Assembly (NCBI GenBank): GCA_014653585.1
Contig: JACWEH010000002.1
Coordinates: forward strand, 23,999-87,998
Length of the DNA stretch: 64,000 bases
Direction: 5' to 3'
Source of the DNA: Pelagibacterales bacterium SAG-MED38
GTDB taxonomy: Bacteria; Pseudomonadota; Alphaproteobacteria; Pelagibacterales; Pelagibacteraceae
The first letter of the stretch is position 1; each line of letters begins with the position of its first letter. Positions 39,793 to 49,325 of the stretch are shown here, one piece after another. The position numbers were made by a program, and so were the translations under genes. Below the pieces are notes generated by a model. It was not told the origin of the DNA and did no database searches. It saw nothing but the letters and a program-made list of their open reading frames with translations.

Positions 39793-41166
39793 ATGACTTT
39801 AATTAAAAAAATAAAAGATAAAAAAGTCAATTTTGAATTTAATAAAGAATATATAAAAGTAGTCACTGATAAAATTTCTAATAATGATGCTACTTTTATC
39901 ACTAATTCTTTTAAAGAAATGCACCCTGCCGATGCAGCAGATATCATCGAACAATTAGGCCAAAATGATAGAGAAAATTTAATAAAACTTAATAATTTTA
40001 AAATAGACCCTGAGGTTTTTATTGAGCTAAATGAATCAGTTCAAACTGAGATTATAAAATATCTTTCATATGATGCGATTGCTAGAATATTAAAAAACTT
40101 GGATTCTGACGATGCAATAGCAATCCTTGAAAATGTAGATGAAAAAAATAAAAACTCTATTTTAAGCCTTCTGCCGCCTAAAGACCGTTTTGCCTTGTTG
40201 GAGGGTCTTAGTTATCCTGAAGATAGTGCAGCCAGAATAATGCAAAGAGAATTTACTGCAATACCAAGTAACTGGTCTGTCGGACAAACTATTGATTATT
40301 TAAGAGAAAATAAAGATTTACCAGAACAATTTTTAGAAATTTATATTGTAGATGAAAATTTTAAACCCATAGGAGCTGTACCATCATCGAAAGTTTTAAG
40401 AACATCAAGAGAAACAAAGATGTCATCAATTATGGATGACTCTATTTTTTTAGTGCCAGTAGATATGGATAGAGAAGAAGTTGGTAACTCATTTGAAAAT
40501 TATAATTTAAATTCAGCGTGTGTTGTTGATAAAAATAATAAATTAGTTGGAATGATAACTTCAGATGATGTTCTAACTGTTTTGAAAGAAGAGGCAGAAG
40601 AAGATGCATTGAGATTAGCGGGAGTAGGAGATGAAGAAATTACAGATGGAGTAATAACAAAAACTAAAAGACGATTTAATTGGTTATTATTAAATCTTTT
40701 CACTGCTTTTTTAGCTACATATTGCATTAGTTTATTTGGTGCAACAATTGAACAAATGGTTGTTTTAGCTTTTTTGATGCCAATAGTTGCATCAATGGGG
40801 GGAAATGCTGGAATGCAAACATTAGCTGTTACTATAAGAACTCTTGCTACTAATGATTTAACAAAAAATAATTTTAATCAAAATATTTTTAAAGAATTTA
40901 ATATTGGTATTTTAAATGGAGTTATTTTTGCAATTATAAGTTCTATTATTGTTCAGTTATGGTTTCAGGATATTCAACTTTCTTTAATAATTTCTATTTC
41001 AATGATTTTGACAATGATCGTTGCAGGCTTGTTTGGTATATTAGTACCTGTCACACTTAAAAAAATGAATATAGATCCAGCGATAGCTTCAAGTGTTTTT
41101 GTAACAACTATTACAGACGTTATTGGGTTTGTTTCTTTTTTAGGTGTGGGAGCCTACTTTTTATAA
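39793..41166 (+). CDS. mgtE: Magnesium transporter MgtE
   Basis: Inner-membrane Mg2+ channel. The 457-residue protein has the cytoplasmic N domain (about 25-140, with MHPADAADIIEQL and LLPPKDRFALLEGLSYPEDS), two CBS domains (about 145-265), a connecting helix and a C-terminal membrane domain of about five segments beginning near residue 295, with FLMPIVASMGGNAGMQTLAV. Domain order and length are those of family members gated by internal Mg2+. It is preceded by a small hairpin at its ribosome-binding site. Confidence 0.94.
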   Translation: MTLIKKIKDKKVNFEFNKEYIKVVTDKISNNDATFITNSFKEMHPADAADIIEQLGQNDRENLIKLNNFKIDPEVFIELNESVQTEIIKYLSYDAIARILKNLDSDDAIAILENVDEKNKNSILSLLPPKDRFALLEGLSYPEDSAARIMQREFTAIPSNWSVGQTIDYLRENKDLPEQFLEIYIVDENFKPIGAVPSSKVLRTSRETKMSSIMDDSIFLVPVDMDREEVGNSFENYNLNSACVVDKNNKLVGMITSDDVLTVLKEEAEEDALRLAGVGDEEITDGVITKTKRRFNWLLLNLFTAFLATYCISLFGATIEQMVVLAFLMPIVASMGGNAGMQTLAVTIRTLATNDLTKNNFNQNIFKEFNIGILNGVIFAIISSIIVQLWFQDIQLSLIISISMILTMIVAGLFGILVPVTLKKMNIDPAIASSVFVTTITDVIGFVSFLGVGAYFL

Positions 41167-41169
41167 AGA

Positions 41170-41982
41170 TTAAAAGTTATCTATCAGCCTTACTTTATTA
41201 ATGTAATAAGCTATAAAAATTTTGGCATTTTTGATTTTATCAGTTAATTTAAGATTTTTAATATTCCGTAATTCAAGATAATCTATTTTAATATCATAAT
41301 TCTTTTTTAGTTCTTTTTTTTTTATAAAAATTGAATTTTTTAAATTCTTCTTTTTTAATAGTTTTTTTTTAAATATAATAAGATCTTTTGCTATTTTACC
41401 CGCCTTATTTAAATTATTTTTATTTAAGAGAATATTTCTAGATGACAAAGCTAATTTATTTTTACCTCTTATTGTTTTACAAGAAATAATTTTTGATTTA
41501 AAATTTTTTTCAACATATCTCTTCACTAATAATAGCTGTTGAAAATCTTTCTCACCCATGAATATTTTTGATGGATTTATCATCTCTGTTAAACGAGTCA
41601 TTACCTCAATTACTCCCTCAAAATGACCCTTCCTATACTTAGCACATAAAATTTTATCTTGTTTGTTTAGTTCAATTTTGATCTTGTTTCTATATTTATA
41701 GATATCTTTAATTTTAGGCAAATAAACCAAATCTACTTTAAGTTTTTTTAAAATCTTTAAATCGTTTTTTATATTTCTAGGATATTTTTTATAGTCTTTT
41801 TTATTATTAAATTGTTTTGGATTTACGAATATACTAACAATGGTTTTATTTGATATTTTTAAAGATTTTTTGATTAATGATATATGACCATCATGAAGGC
41901 TGCCCATAGTTGGTACAAATCCGATATTTGAAACGCCAAATAATGCCTCATTTAAATCAATATTGTTTGATAAAGTTTTCAT
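41170..41982 (-). CDS. panC: Pantothenate synthetase
   Basis: Joins pantoate and beta-alanine with ATP to make pantothenate. The protein has [20 protein letters not shown] near its N-terminus (the HIGH-like motif), [12 protein letters not shown], and [16 protein letters not shown] further on. I prefer the ATG at 41982, giving about 270 residues; an in-frame ATG at 42012 would add ten residues and leave only four bases to the divergent galU. Neither start has a clear Shine-Dalgarno. The C-terminal third is divergent and Lys-rich. PanB is not in the window. Confidence 0.92.
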   Translation of the reverse strand: MKTLSNNIDLNEALFGVSNIGFVPTMGSLHDGHISLIKKSLKISNKTIVSIFVNPKQFNNKKDYKKYPRNIKNDLKILKKLKVDLVYLPKIKDIYKYRNKIKIELNKQDKILCAKYRKGHFEGVIEVMTRLTEMINPSKIFMGEKDFQQLLLVKRYVEKNFKSKIISCKTIRGKNKLALSSRNILLNKNNLNKAGKIAKDLIIFKKKLLKKKNLKNSIFIKKKELKKNYDIKIDYLELRNIKNLKLTDKIKNAKIFIAYYINKVRLIDNF

Positions 41983-42016
41983 TTGTATAAAACATTTTAA
42001 TAAGTAAAACATTTAA

Positions 42017-42832
42017 ATGATTAAACAAGCAATTATTCCATTAGCTGGTCTAGGTACAAGGTTATTACCTTTAACCAGTATATTTGCCAAAGAACTTCTT
42101 CCTATCAATGGAAAGCCAGGAATTGAGTATATTTTAGATGAATGCGCAGATGCTGGTATTAAAGAAATAGTTTTTATAATTTCAAAAAAAAAACAAATGA
42201 TAAAAGATTATTTTTACAAGGATAGCTTTTATAAAAAAATAATAAAAAAGAAAAAAGATCCTAGAGTTATTAAAGAATATAAAAAAATTTTGAAATATAA
42301 AAAAATGATTAAATTTGTTTATCAAAATAAACCCCTGGGAACAGGCGATGCAGTATTAAAAACAAAAAGATTTATTACAGATGATTTTTTTCTGATGTTA
42401 TTACCAGATGATTTAATAATTAAGAAAAATTGTTCGAAGTCGATGATTAATATACATAAACGCTATAAATCATGTGTAATGGCAAGTATTGTTGTCCCGA
42501 AAAAAACTGTCTCAAGATGGGGAATTTATAAATTAGGAAAAAAAATAAATAAAAATAATTATTTTATAAATGATGTTATTGAAAAACCTTCAATCTCAAC
42601 AGCACCATCAAATAAAGCTGTTATAGGACGATATATTCTTCCAAAAAAAATATTTTCTAAATTATTAAATCAAAAACCAGGCAAAGGTGGTGAAATTCAT
42701 ATTACTGATGCAATACAATCATTGATACAAAACAATGAAAAATTCATTGCTCATAATTTTGTTGGGAAATATTTGGATTGTGGAAGTATGGATGGCTATA
42801 TCAAATCAACAATAGAAATAGCAAAATCATGA
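42017..42832 (+). CDS. galU: UTP-glucose-1-phosphate uridylyltransferase
   Basis: Makes UDP-glucose from UTP and glucose 1-phosphate. The 271-residue protein has IPLAGLGTRLLPLTSIFAKE at the N-terminus (nucleotide-binding loop), NKPLGTGDAVLKTK near residue 110 and LLPDDLI near residue 130. A GKGGEIHITDAIQSL segment near residue 220 is typical of GalU. It overlaps the downstream ugd by 4 bases (ATGA), consistent with a two-step route to UDP-glucuronate. Confidence 0.94.
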   Translation: MIKQAIIPLAGLGTRLLPLTSIFAKELLPINGKPGIEYILDECADAGIKEIVFIISKKKQMIKDYFYKDSFYKKIIKKKKDPRVIKEYKKILKYKKMIKFVYQNKPLGTGDAVLKTKRFITDDFFLMLLPDDLIIKKNCSKSMINIHKRYKSCVMASIVVPKKTVSRWGIYKLGKKINKNNYFINDVIEKPSISTAPSNKAVIGRYILPKKIFSKLLNQKPGKGGEIHITDAIQSLIQNNEKFIAHNFVGKYLDCGSMDGYIKSTIEIAKS

Positions 42833-44130
42833 AACTTTGTATGATTGGAACAGGTTATGTAGGTTTGGTTAGCGGTGTATGCTTTGCTGATCTGGGCAAT
42901 AATGTCATTTGTGTTGATAAAGACTTAAAAAAAATAGATCTACTTTCTAGTGGAAAAATTCCTATTTACGAACCTGGACTTACTGAGCTAGTGAATAAAA
43001 ATTATAAAAATAAAAGATTAAAATTCTCATCAGATTTAAAAAAATCAATAAAAGACTCTGATATAATTTTTATTTGTGTTGGAACACCAACCAAAAAGGG
43101 AGGTACTAGTGCAGATTTAAACCAAATTTTTCGAGTCGCAAAACAGATAAGTTTATCAATCAATAAGTTTAAGATAATAGTTACTAAGTCAACAGTACCA
43201 GTAACAACAGGTGATGAAATTGAAAAAATTATATTAAAAAAAAAGAGTAATAAGAATAAATTTTCTGTTGTATCAAATCCAGAATTTTTAAGAGAAGGTG
43301 AAGCTATTCGAGATTTTATTTTTCCTGATAGAATAGTTGTTGGATCTAATGATAAAAAGTCTAATCGTTTACTTAATAATTTGTATGCACCTTTGATTTC
43401 CAAAGGAGCTCAATATATTCATACATCAAGAAGAGCTGCAGAATTAATCAAATATTCATCCAATGCTTTTTTAGCTACTAAAATTACATTCATTAATGAA
43501 ATCGCAAATTTATGTGAAAAAACAGGAATAAATGTCGAGGATATTTCCATTGGGATGGGTTTAGATAAAAGAATAGGAAGCCGTTTTTTAAGGGCAGGAC
43601 CTGGTTACGGTGGATCATGTTTTCCAAAAGATACTAAAGCTATAATTTCTACTGCAGATAAGTTTAAAACAAATCTTTCTTTAATAAAATCAGTAATAAA
43701 ATCAAATGAAAATAGATCTAATTTTTTACTTAATAAAGTCTATAAAATTTTGAATAACAAAATTAAAAATAAAAAAATAACTTTCTTAGGTGTCACATTT
43801 AAGGCTAATACAGACGATATGAGAGACTCCTCTTGTTTAAAAATGATACCCGCATTGTCAAAAAAGGGTGCTAAAATAAATTACTTTGATCCGACGGGTT
43901 TTAAAAAAGAGTTTTCAAAGGTAAAAAATGTTTCTTACATTGATAATATCAAAGATTCTGTTAAAAGCTCAGATCTTGTAATAATTCATACAGAATGGAA
44001 TGATTTTAAGTCAATTAATTTTAAGAGTTTAGTTAAAGGTAAAAAATTTATTATTTATGATATGAGAAATATATGCTCACCATCGAAAATTAGAAATCAA
44101 GGTTTTAAATATTATAGTATTGGAAGATAA
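42829..44130 (+). CDS. ugd: UDP-glucose 6-dehydrogenase
   Basis: Oxidises UDP-glucose to UDP-glucuronate with two NAD. The protein (433 residues) starts MKLCMIGTGYVGLVSGVCFA with the Rossmann motif; the active-site GPGYGGSCFPKDTKA with catalytic Cys lies near residue 260; TFKANTDDMRDS follows near residue 320. I chose the ATG at 42829 because it overlaps the galU stop as ATGA and begins exactly at the family's N-terminus; an earlier in-frame ATG at 42778 would add 17 unrelated residues. It ends three bases from the convergent RidA gene. Confidence 0.96.
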   Translation: MKLCMIGTGYVGLVSGVCFADLGNNVICVDKDLKKIDLLSSGKIPIYEPGLTELVNKNYKNKRLKFSSDLKKSIKDSDIIFICVGTPTKKGGTSADLNQIFRVAKQISLSINKFKIIVTKSTVPVTTGDEIEKIILKKKSNKNKFSVVSNPEFLREGEAIRDFIFPDRIVVGSNDKKSNRLLNNLYAPLISKGAQYIHTSRRAAELIKYSSNAFLATKITFINEIANLCEKTGINVEDISIGMGLDKRIGSRFLRAGPGYGGSCFPKDTKAIISTADKFKTNLSLIKSVIKSNENRSNFLLNKVYKILNNKIKNKKITFLGVTFKANTDDMRDSSCLKMIPALSKKGAKINYFDPTGFKKEFSKVKNVSYIDNIKDSVKSSDLVIIHTEWNDFKSINFKSLVKGKKFIIYDMRNICSPSKIRNQGFKYYSIGR

Positions 44131-44133
44131 ATC

Positions 44134-44595
44134 TTAATTTAGCTCAAATATAGCATCTACTTCTACAGCAACACCCAATGGAAGACTATTAACACTTACT
44201 GCTGCTCTTGTATGCATTCCAGCATCGCCAAAAACAGAAGCGATTAAATCAGAGGCGCCATTTATTACTTTAGGTTGATCCTCGAAGTTATCAGTAGAAT
44301 TAACAAAACCTGTTAGTTTAATACAAGATTTAATCTTTGTTAGATCATTATTACAGGCTTTCATTATTTGAGAAATAATACTTAAAGCACATCTTTTTGC
44401 TGCTCTATATCCAGACTCAACATCCAAATCTTTTCCTACTTTCCCTTTAATTAATTCACCTTTTTCATTAATAGAAATCTGACCTGACACAAATAAGATT
44501 TTTCCTGAAATTTTAGTTGCAACATAATTCCCGACTGGTGCTTTAGCCTCAGGAATTTTTAAACCAAGTTTTTTTAGATTTTCCTCGTAATTCAT
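44134..44595 (-). CDS. RidA/YjgF-family protein
   Basis: Member of the RidA family, many of which hydrolyse reactive enamines/imines formed by PLP enzymes. The protein of 153 residues from the ATG at 44595 begins MNYEENLKKLGLKIPEA, with KILFVSGQISINEKGELIKG, then NGASDLIASVFGDAG and a C-terminal SLPLGVAVEVDAIFEL. The start is supported by an ATGA overlap with the upstream small gene; a longer in-frame version to 44649 would overlap that gene by about 55 bases. This is the larger ~150-residue subgroup, not the classic 128-residue RidA, so its substrate is uncertain. Confidence 0.88.
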   Translation of the reverse strand: MNYEENLKKLGLKIPEAKAPVGNYVATKISGKILFVSGQISINEKGELIKGKVGKDLDVESGYRAAKRCALSIISQIMKACNNDLTKIKSCIKLTGFVNSTDNFEDQPKVINGASDLIASVFGDAGMHTRAAVSVNSLPLGVAVEVDAIFELN

Positions 44596-44846
44596 TTTTC
44601 TAAGATTTTTTCTTTTAAATTTTTTAATTTTTTCTTCTCTTTTGACCATTCTTTCTTTTGGTAACTCTTTGTATCCTCTACAAAATTTTTACCAGCAGAT
44701 ACTGTTTTATTTTTAATCAAATTTGCCTTACAGGACATATAACTAATTGTAAATTTCTTAAATCCATCACAATTAACTTCATTTGAGAAAGAATAAGTAT
44801 TAAAATTTAAGCAAAACATTGCAGTTATTAAAATTAATTTTTTCAT
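44592..44846 (-). CDS. Small exported protein of unknown function
   Basis: I do not recognise this family. The 84-residue protein has a plausible signal peptide (Lys-Lys then hydrophobic ILITAMFCLNF, cleavage likely after residues 20-22), then two cysteines (near residues 26 and 40) that could form a disulfide, and a highly charged Lys/Glu-rich C-terminal helix. Both ends overlap neighbours as ATGA (topA upstream, RidA gene downstream), the pattern of a real translated gene rather than a chance frame. A periplasmic location is inferred. Confidence 0.68.
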   Translation of the reverse strand: MKKLILITAMFCLNFNTYSFSNEVNCDGFKKFTISYMSCKANLIKNKTVSAGKNFVEDTKSYQKKEWSKEKKKLKNLKEKILEK

Positions 44847-47422
44847 TTTTTTTTCTTATTTTTCTTTGTTTTATCGTATTCTTTTCTTTTCTCAATCAAT
44901 ATTAAGGCCTCTTCCATTGTAAGTTCTGTAGGATCCTTTTCCTCTGGGATCGTTGCATTAAGAGATTTATATTTTATATAAGGACCGTATTGTCCTTTCA
45001 TAATTCTTACTGTTTTTTTATCCTCAGGGTGTTCACCTAAATCTTTGATGATTGAGGAAGACATTCTCCCAGGTTTTGCTTCAGCAATTAATGTTACCGC
45101 TCTATTTAAACCAATAGAGAAAATTTCCTCAATATTTTCTATTCGAGCTGATTTATTCTCGCACTTTAGATAAGGACCAAATCTTCCTGTGTTTAAAGTA
45201 ATTTCTTTTTGATTATCTGGATTTATTCCTAAAGACTTTGGTAGTGAGCATAAAAATTTTGCTTTTTCTAGATCAATACTTTCTAATTCCAAACCCTTTG
45301 GAATAGAGACATTTTTTAAAAATTCATTTACATCTGATTTGAGTTTTTTTGTTTTCTTTTTTTTCTTAGGTGCCTTTTCAATCTCTATATCCTCTGGAAT
45401 TTTTTCATATTGCAAATATGGACCGAATCTTCCGTTTTTAAGATATATATCATTACCGTTTTCATGTTTTCCAATAAATTTTGGTTCAGCTAACTGTGCT
45501 TGTGCCGCTGCTTTAGCTTTAGATAAAGGTCTAGTAAATTTACATTCAGGGTAATTTGAACAACCAATAAATGCGCCTCCTCTAAAACTATTTTTCAAGC
45601 TAAGTGTTCCCGAATTACATAATTGACACTTTCTTACGATATTTCCTTTATCATCCTTATCAAAAACTAAATCTCCCAAACTATCATTTAATAGGTCTAA
45701 AACCTCTCTTGTTCTTTTTTCCTTTACTTCAGCTACATTGTTATTGAAGTCTTTCCAGAACAACTCCAAAACTTTGATCCAGCTTTCTTTACCAGTTGTA
45801 ATCTCATCTAATTGATCCTCTAAACCAGCAGTGAAGTTATAATCCACATACTTTGAGAACAATTTTTCAAGAAAAGCTGAAATAAGTTTTCCTCTATCAG
45901 TTGGAAAAAATCTTTTATTCAATATCTCTGCATAACCTCTATTGGCTATTGTAGAAATTATACTCGCATAAGTAGATGGTCTTCCTATTCCTAACTCCTC
46001 AAGTTTTTTTACCAAGCTAGCTTCAGAATATCTTGGAGGAGGTTGTGTAAAATGTTGTTCATCTATTAAGGACTCAATATTTATTAATCCTTTAGATACA
46101 GAAGGTAGAATGTTTTCATAATCATCCTTACCTTGATTATTATATATCTTTAAAAATCCATCAAATTTGAGAACTGATCCACTTGCTTTGCATACTGTAT
46201 CATTATTATTTGATGTTATTGTGATAGTATTTCTATCAAATTTAGCAGATTGCATTTGTGACGATAAAGCTCTACTCCATATTAAATCATAAAGTTTATT
46301 TTGATCTGTACTTAGATACTTTTTGATGCTCTGGGGAGTTCTGATAATATCCGTAGGTCTTATAGCTTCATGTGCCTCTTGTGCATTTTTTGCTTTTTTA
46401 CCAGAGTAATTTAAGGCACTTTCAGGTAAATATTCATTACCTATTTCTTTTTTGATATAATCTCTAAAAGTCACTACTGCATCTTTTGATAAATTAGTAC
46501 CATCTGTTCTCATATACGTTATCAAACCTATAGTTTCTCCTTCAATTTCGACACCTTGGTAAAGCTTTTGGGCAATTTGCATAGTTCTTGACGCACCAAA
46601 ACCTAATCGACTTGAAGCTGTTTGTTGAAGAGTAGATGTAGTGAATGGTCCTGATGGATTACGATTTACAACTTTACTAGATATATCAGTTATACTAAAT
46701 TTTTTTTTATTGATACTTGATATAGCTTTATTTATTTCATCTTTATTTCTAAAAGAAAATTTTTCAATTTTAATGTTATCAAGCTGACTAATGCTAGCTA
46801 AAACATTCTGATTTTTTTCATCTTTAAATTTGACACTTAAAGTCCAAAATTCCTCTGGCTTAAACGATTCAATTTCGTGTTCTCTTTCTGTAATTAATTT
46901 TAAAGCTACTGATTGAACTCTTCCTGCAGATTTTGAGCCTGGAAGTTTTGTCCATAATATTGGTGAAATATTAAAGCCAACTAAGTAATCTAAAGCTCGT
47001 CTGGCCATGTAGGCATCAACTAAAAGAGGTTCAATTTGTCTAGGATTTTCAATACCATGGATTACTGCTTTTTTTGTAATTTCATTAAACACAACTCTCT
47101 CTATTTCTTTATCTTTGAGAAGTTTTTTTTCATTTAGATATTCTTTTACATGCCAAGCTATCGCTTCACCTTCACGATCAGGATCGGTAGCTAATATAAT
47201 TTTTGAAGAACCTTTGGCTGCATCAGTAATTTCTTTAAGATATTTTTTTGAAAAGCTATCGATCTCCCATTCCATTTTAAAATCTTGATCTGGATCTACA
47301 GAACCATTTTTAGATGGTAAATCTCTTATATGTCCATAACTTGCTAATACTTTATAATTATCACCTAAATATTTATTGATGGTTTTGGCTTTAGCTGGAC
47401 TTTCTACAATAACCAGGTTCAT
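44843..47422 (-). CDS. topA: DNA topoisomerase I
   Basis: Type IA topoisomerase that relaxes negative supercoils. The 859-residue protein starts MNLVIVESPAKAKTINKYLG (Toprim domain, with DPDREGEAIAWHV near residue 110), has GLITYMRTDGTNLS near residue 300 with the catalytic Tyr, one four-Cys zinc finger (CQLC ... CSNYPEC, about 590-620), and three C-terminal repeats of the form GRFGPYLQYE/GRFGPYLKCE/GQYGPYIKYK. I chose the ATG at 47422; the longer frame begins with TTG at 47431. It lies downstream of plsY. Confidence 0.97.
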   Translation of the reverse strand: MNLVIVESPAKAKTINKYLGDNYKVLASYGHIRDLPSKNGSVDPDQDFKMEWEIDSFSKKYLKEITDAAKGSSKIILATDPDREGEAIAWHVKEYLNEKKLLKDKEIERVVFNEITKKAVIHGIENPRQIEPLLVDAYMARRALDYLVGFNISPILWTKLPGSKSAGRVQSVALKLITEREHEIESFKPEEFWTLSVKFKDEKNQNVLASISQLDNIKIEKFSFRNKDEINKAISSINKKKFSITDISSKVVNRNPSGPFTTSTLQQTASSRLGFGASRTMQIAQKLYQGVEIEGETIGLITYMRTDGTNLSKDAVVTFRDYIKKEIGNEYLPESALNYSGKKAKNAQEAHEAIRPTDIIRTPQSIKKYLSTDQNKLYDLIWSRALSSQMQSAKFDRNTITITSNNNDTVCKASGSVLKFDGFLKIYNNQGKDDYENILPSVSKGLINIESLIDEQHFTQPPPRYSEASLVKKLEELGIGRPSTYASIISTIANRGYAEILNKRFFPTDRGKLISAFLEKLFSKYVDYNFTAGLEDQLDEITTGKESWIKVLELFWKDFNNNVAEVKEKRTREVLDLLNDSLGDLVFDKDDKGNIVRKCQLCNSGTLSLKNSFRGGAFIGCSNYPECKFTRPLSKAKAAAQAQLAEPKFIGKHENGNDIYLKNGRFGPYLQYEKIPEDIEIEKAPKKKKKTKKLKSDVNEFLKNVSIPKGLELESIDLEKAKFLCSLPKSLGINPDNQKEITLNTGRFGPYLKCENKSARIENIEEIFSIGLNRAVTLIAEAKPGRMSSSIIKDLGEHPEDKKTVRIMKGQYGPYIKYKSLNATIPEEKDPTELTMEEALILIEKRKEYDKTKKNKKKK

Positions 47423-47458
47423 AAATGACAAACTACCTAAAAGAGTTAGATAGTCAAA

Positions 47459-48037
47459 CTAATAAATATTTGTCTTGTTTTCTTCTTTATTTTTCAATCT
47501 TTTAATATTTTCCCTGTGGGTAAAAAAAATTAATACAAACATGATTATGAAAAAAAATATATCTTTAAATTGAACCGTGACAAGTAAATAAACAGGAATT
47601 GATATTGAAGCGATTAGTGAAGATAAAGATGAAAATTTTGTAATACCAAAAATTACGAACCAAGATAAAGCAAAAATTATTCCAAAATAAATGTTTATAA
47701 CAAATAGAATGCCAACATATGTAGCAACACCTTTTCCTCCTTTAAATTTTAACCATACAGGAAACACATGACCAAGAAATGCACATAATGAAGCTAAGTA
47801 TAAGAAATCTGTGTAATAAGTTTTTACAAATATAACCGGGATAACAGCTTTTAAAATATCAAAAATTAGCGTTGTGTATCCAATAATTTTATTTCCAGAT
47901 CTAAGTACATTTGTAGCCCCAATATTTCCAGAGCCAATTTCTCTTATATCTTTGTTTAAAAATAATTTTGTTAATATTAATCCAAATGGAATTGATCCCA
48001 TTAAATAGGAAATTATACCTATGATTAAAATGTCCAT
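47459..48037 (-). CDS. plsY: Acyl-phosphate:glycerol-3-phosphate acyltransferase
   Basis: Integral membrane enzyme that acylates glycerol 3-phosphate in phospholipid synthesis. The 192-residue protein has several membrane segments and the three family motifs: IGSGNIGATNVLRSG near residue 35, LGHVFPVWLKFKGGKGVAT near residue 88 and a C-terminal FTHRENIKRL. It starts one base after the pyrC-like stop. The phosphate partner PlsX is not in the window. Confidence 0.95.
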   Translation of the reverse strand: MDILIIGIISYLMGSIPFGLILTKLFLNKDIREIGSGNIGATNVLRSGNKIIGYTTLIFDILKAVIPVIFVKTYYTDFLYLASLCAFLGHVFPVWLKFKGGKGVATYVGILFVINIYFGIIFALSWFVIFGITKFSSLSSLIASISIPVYLLVTVQFKDIFFFIIMFVLIFFTHRENIKRLKNKEENKTNIY

Positions 48038-48038
48038 T

Positions 48039-49325
48039 CTATAGCTTAAATAATTCTTTACCGTTTACAAATGTATTTGTGACCTTACCTTGTAGTTTCT
48101 TGTCCTCTATAGATGTATTTTTTGATTTTGAAATAAGTTTATCTTTTTTTACAATCCAAGGTTTATCTATATCTACTATACAAAAATCAGCATCGTTACC
48201 AATAGATAAATTCCCTTTATTTATCTTTAATATTTTAGCTGGGTTTGATGTCAATGCTTTGATTATAGTCTCTAGTTTGAGAGATCCGTTATGATATAAT
48301 TCTAAACTAAGGGACAATAGAGTTTCTATACCTGACGCACCGGTTGCTGCTTGAGCAAATGTTAATCTTTTCGATTCTTCATCCTCAGGTTTGTGATCTG
48401 AAACTATTACATCAATTAGATCATCTTTTAATCCTTGAACTAAAGCAAGTCTATCTTCTTCTCTTCTCAATGGTGGAGATAATTTCAAAAATGTTTTGAA
48501 ATCTCCTATGTCGTTTTCATTTAAAGATAAGTTGTTAATTGATACCCCACATGTGAATTTTACAATTTCTTTTCTTGATTTAATTACTTCAATAGATTTT
48601 TGTGATGATAATTGAGAGATATGATATCTACATTTAACTTTTTCCAATAACGTTAAATCTCTTTCAATTAAAATACGTTCAGCGATCTCAGGTATACCAG
48701 ATAAACCTAATTTAGAGGCAATTATCCCAGAGTTAATCATACCATTTTTTGCTAGTTCATAATCTTCAGCGTGCTGCATAATTAAACTTCCTAAATCTTT
48801 GGCAGAATTCATTATTCTAGACATCAATCTTGGATTTTGAATTGTTTTAACGCCATCAGTGAATGCAATTATTCCTTTACCTTGTAAGAGACCAAATTCA
48901 GTCATGTTTGTACCCTCGGCATTCTTTGTTAAGGAAGCACATGGAAAAATATTTATTTTTGATTTATCTCTTCCTCTTCTTTTTAGAAAATCGACTATTG
49001 AAACGTTGTCAATTATTGGATCTGTATTAGGCATTGTTACTACCGAGGTGACACCCCCAGAGAGTGCTGCATTACTTAATGTTCTAAAATTTTCCTTGTA
49101 TTCATACCCTGGCTCACCAACAAAAACTCTCATGTCAACTAAACCAGGAAAGATATGTCTTCCGTTTAAATCAATAGGTTTATCTCTACTTGGTAAATTA
49201 TTTAAATTTACTCTTTTCCCAATGGCTTCAATCTTTCCATTCTCACTTATTATAAGTCCTCCATTTTCATTTATTGAGTTGTGAGGATCGATTATATTTG
49301 CGTTTATAAAATATTGTTTTTTCAT
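48039..49325 (-). CDS. Dihydroorotase-like protein, probably non-catalytic partner of PyrB
   Basis: Class I dihydroorotase fold, 428 residues, encoded directly downstream of pyrB. The usual DxHxH metal motif after PGLVD is replaced by DMRVF (residues 64-68), so the two ligand histidines are Arg and Phe. The DHxPH motif is DHKPE (310-314), losing another histidine, while Asp310, HAED (His185) and YHIS (His235) remain. In Pseudomonas an inactive dihydroorotase homolog (PyrC'/PyrX) encoded with pyrB is needed for a stable ATCase complex. I infer the same role here, which would require an active PyrC elsewhere. The family call is firm; inactivity is inferred from residues. Confidence 0.85.
   Translation of the reverse strand: MKKQYFINANIIDPHNSINENGGLIISENGKIEAIGKRVNLNNLPSRDKPIDLNGRHIFPGLVDMRVFVGEPGYEYKENFRTLSNAALSGGVTSVVTMPNTDPIIDNVSIVDFLKRRGRDKSKINIFPCASLTKNAEGTNMTEFGLLQGKGIIAFTDGVKTIQNPRLMSRIMNSAKDLGSLIMQHAEDYELAKNGMINSGIIASKLGLSGIPEIAERILIERDLTLLEKVKCRYHISQLSSQKSIEVIKSRKEIVKFTCGVSINNLSLNENDIGDFKTFLKLSPPLRREEDRLALVQGLKDDLIDVIVSDHKPEDEESKRLTFAQAATGASGIETLLSLSLELYHNGSLKLETIIKALTSNPAKILKINKGNLSIGNDADFCIVDIDKPWIVKKDKLISKSKNTSIEDKKLQGKVTNTFVNGKELFKL

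Noticed and set aside
42778..42828. Longer start for ugd inside galU.
   Set aside because: The ATG at 42829 begins exactly at the Rossmann N-terminus and overlaps the galU stop as ATGA.
44596..44649. Longer start for the RidA-family gene.
   Set aside because: The ATGA overlap at 44592-44595 and family alignment favour the ATG at 44595.
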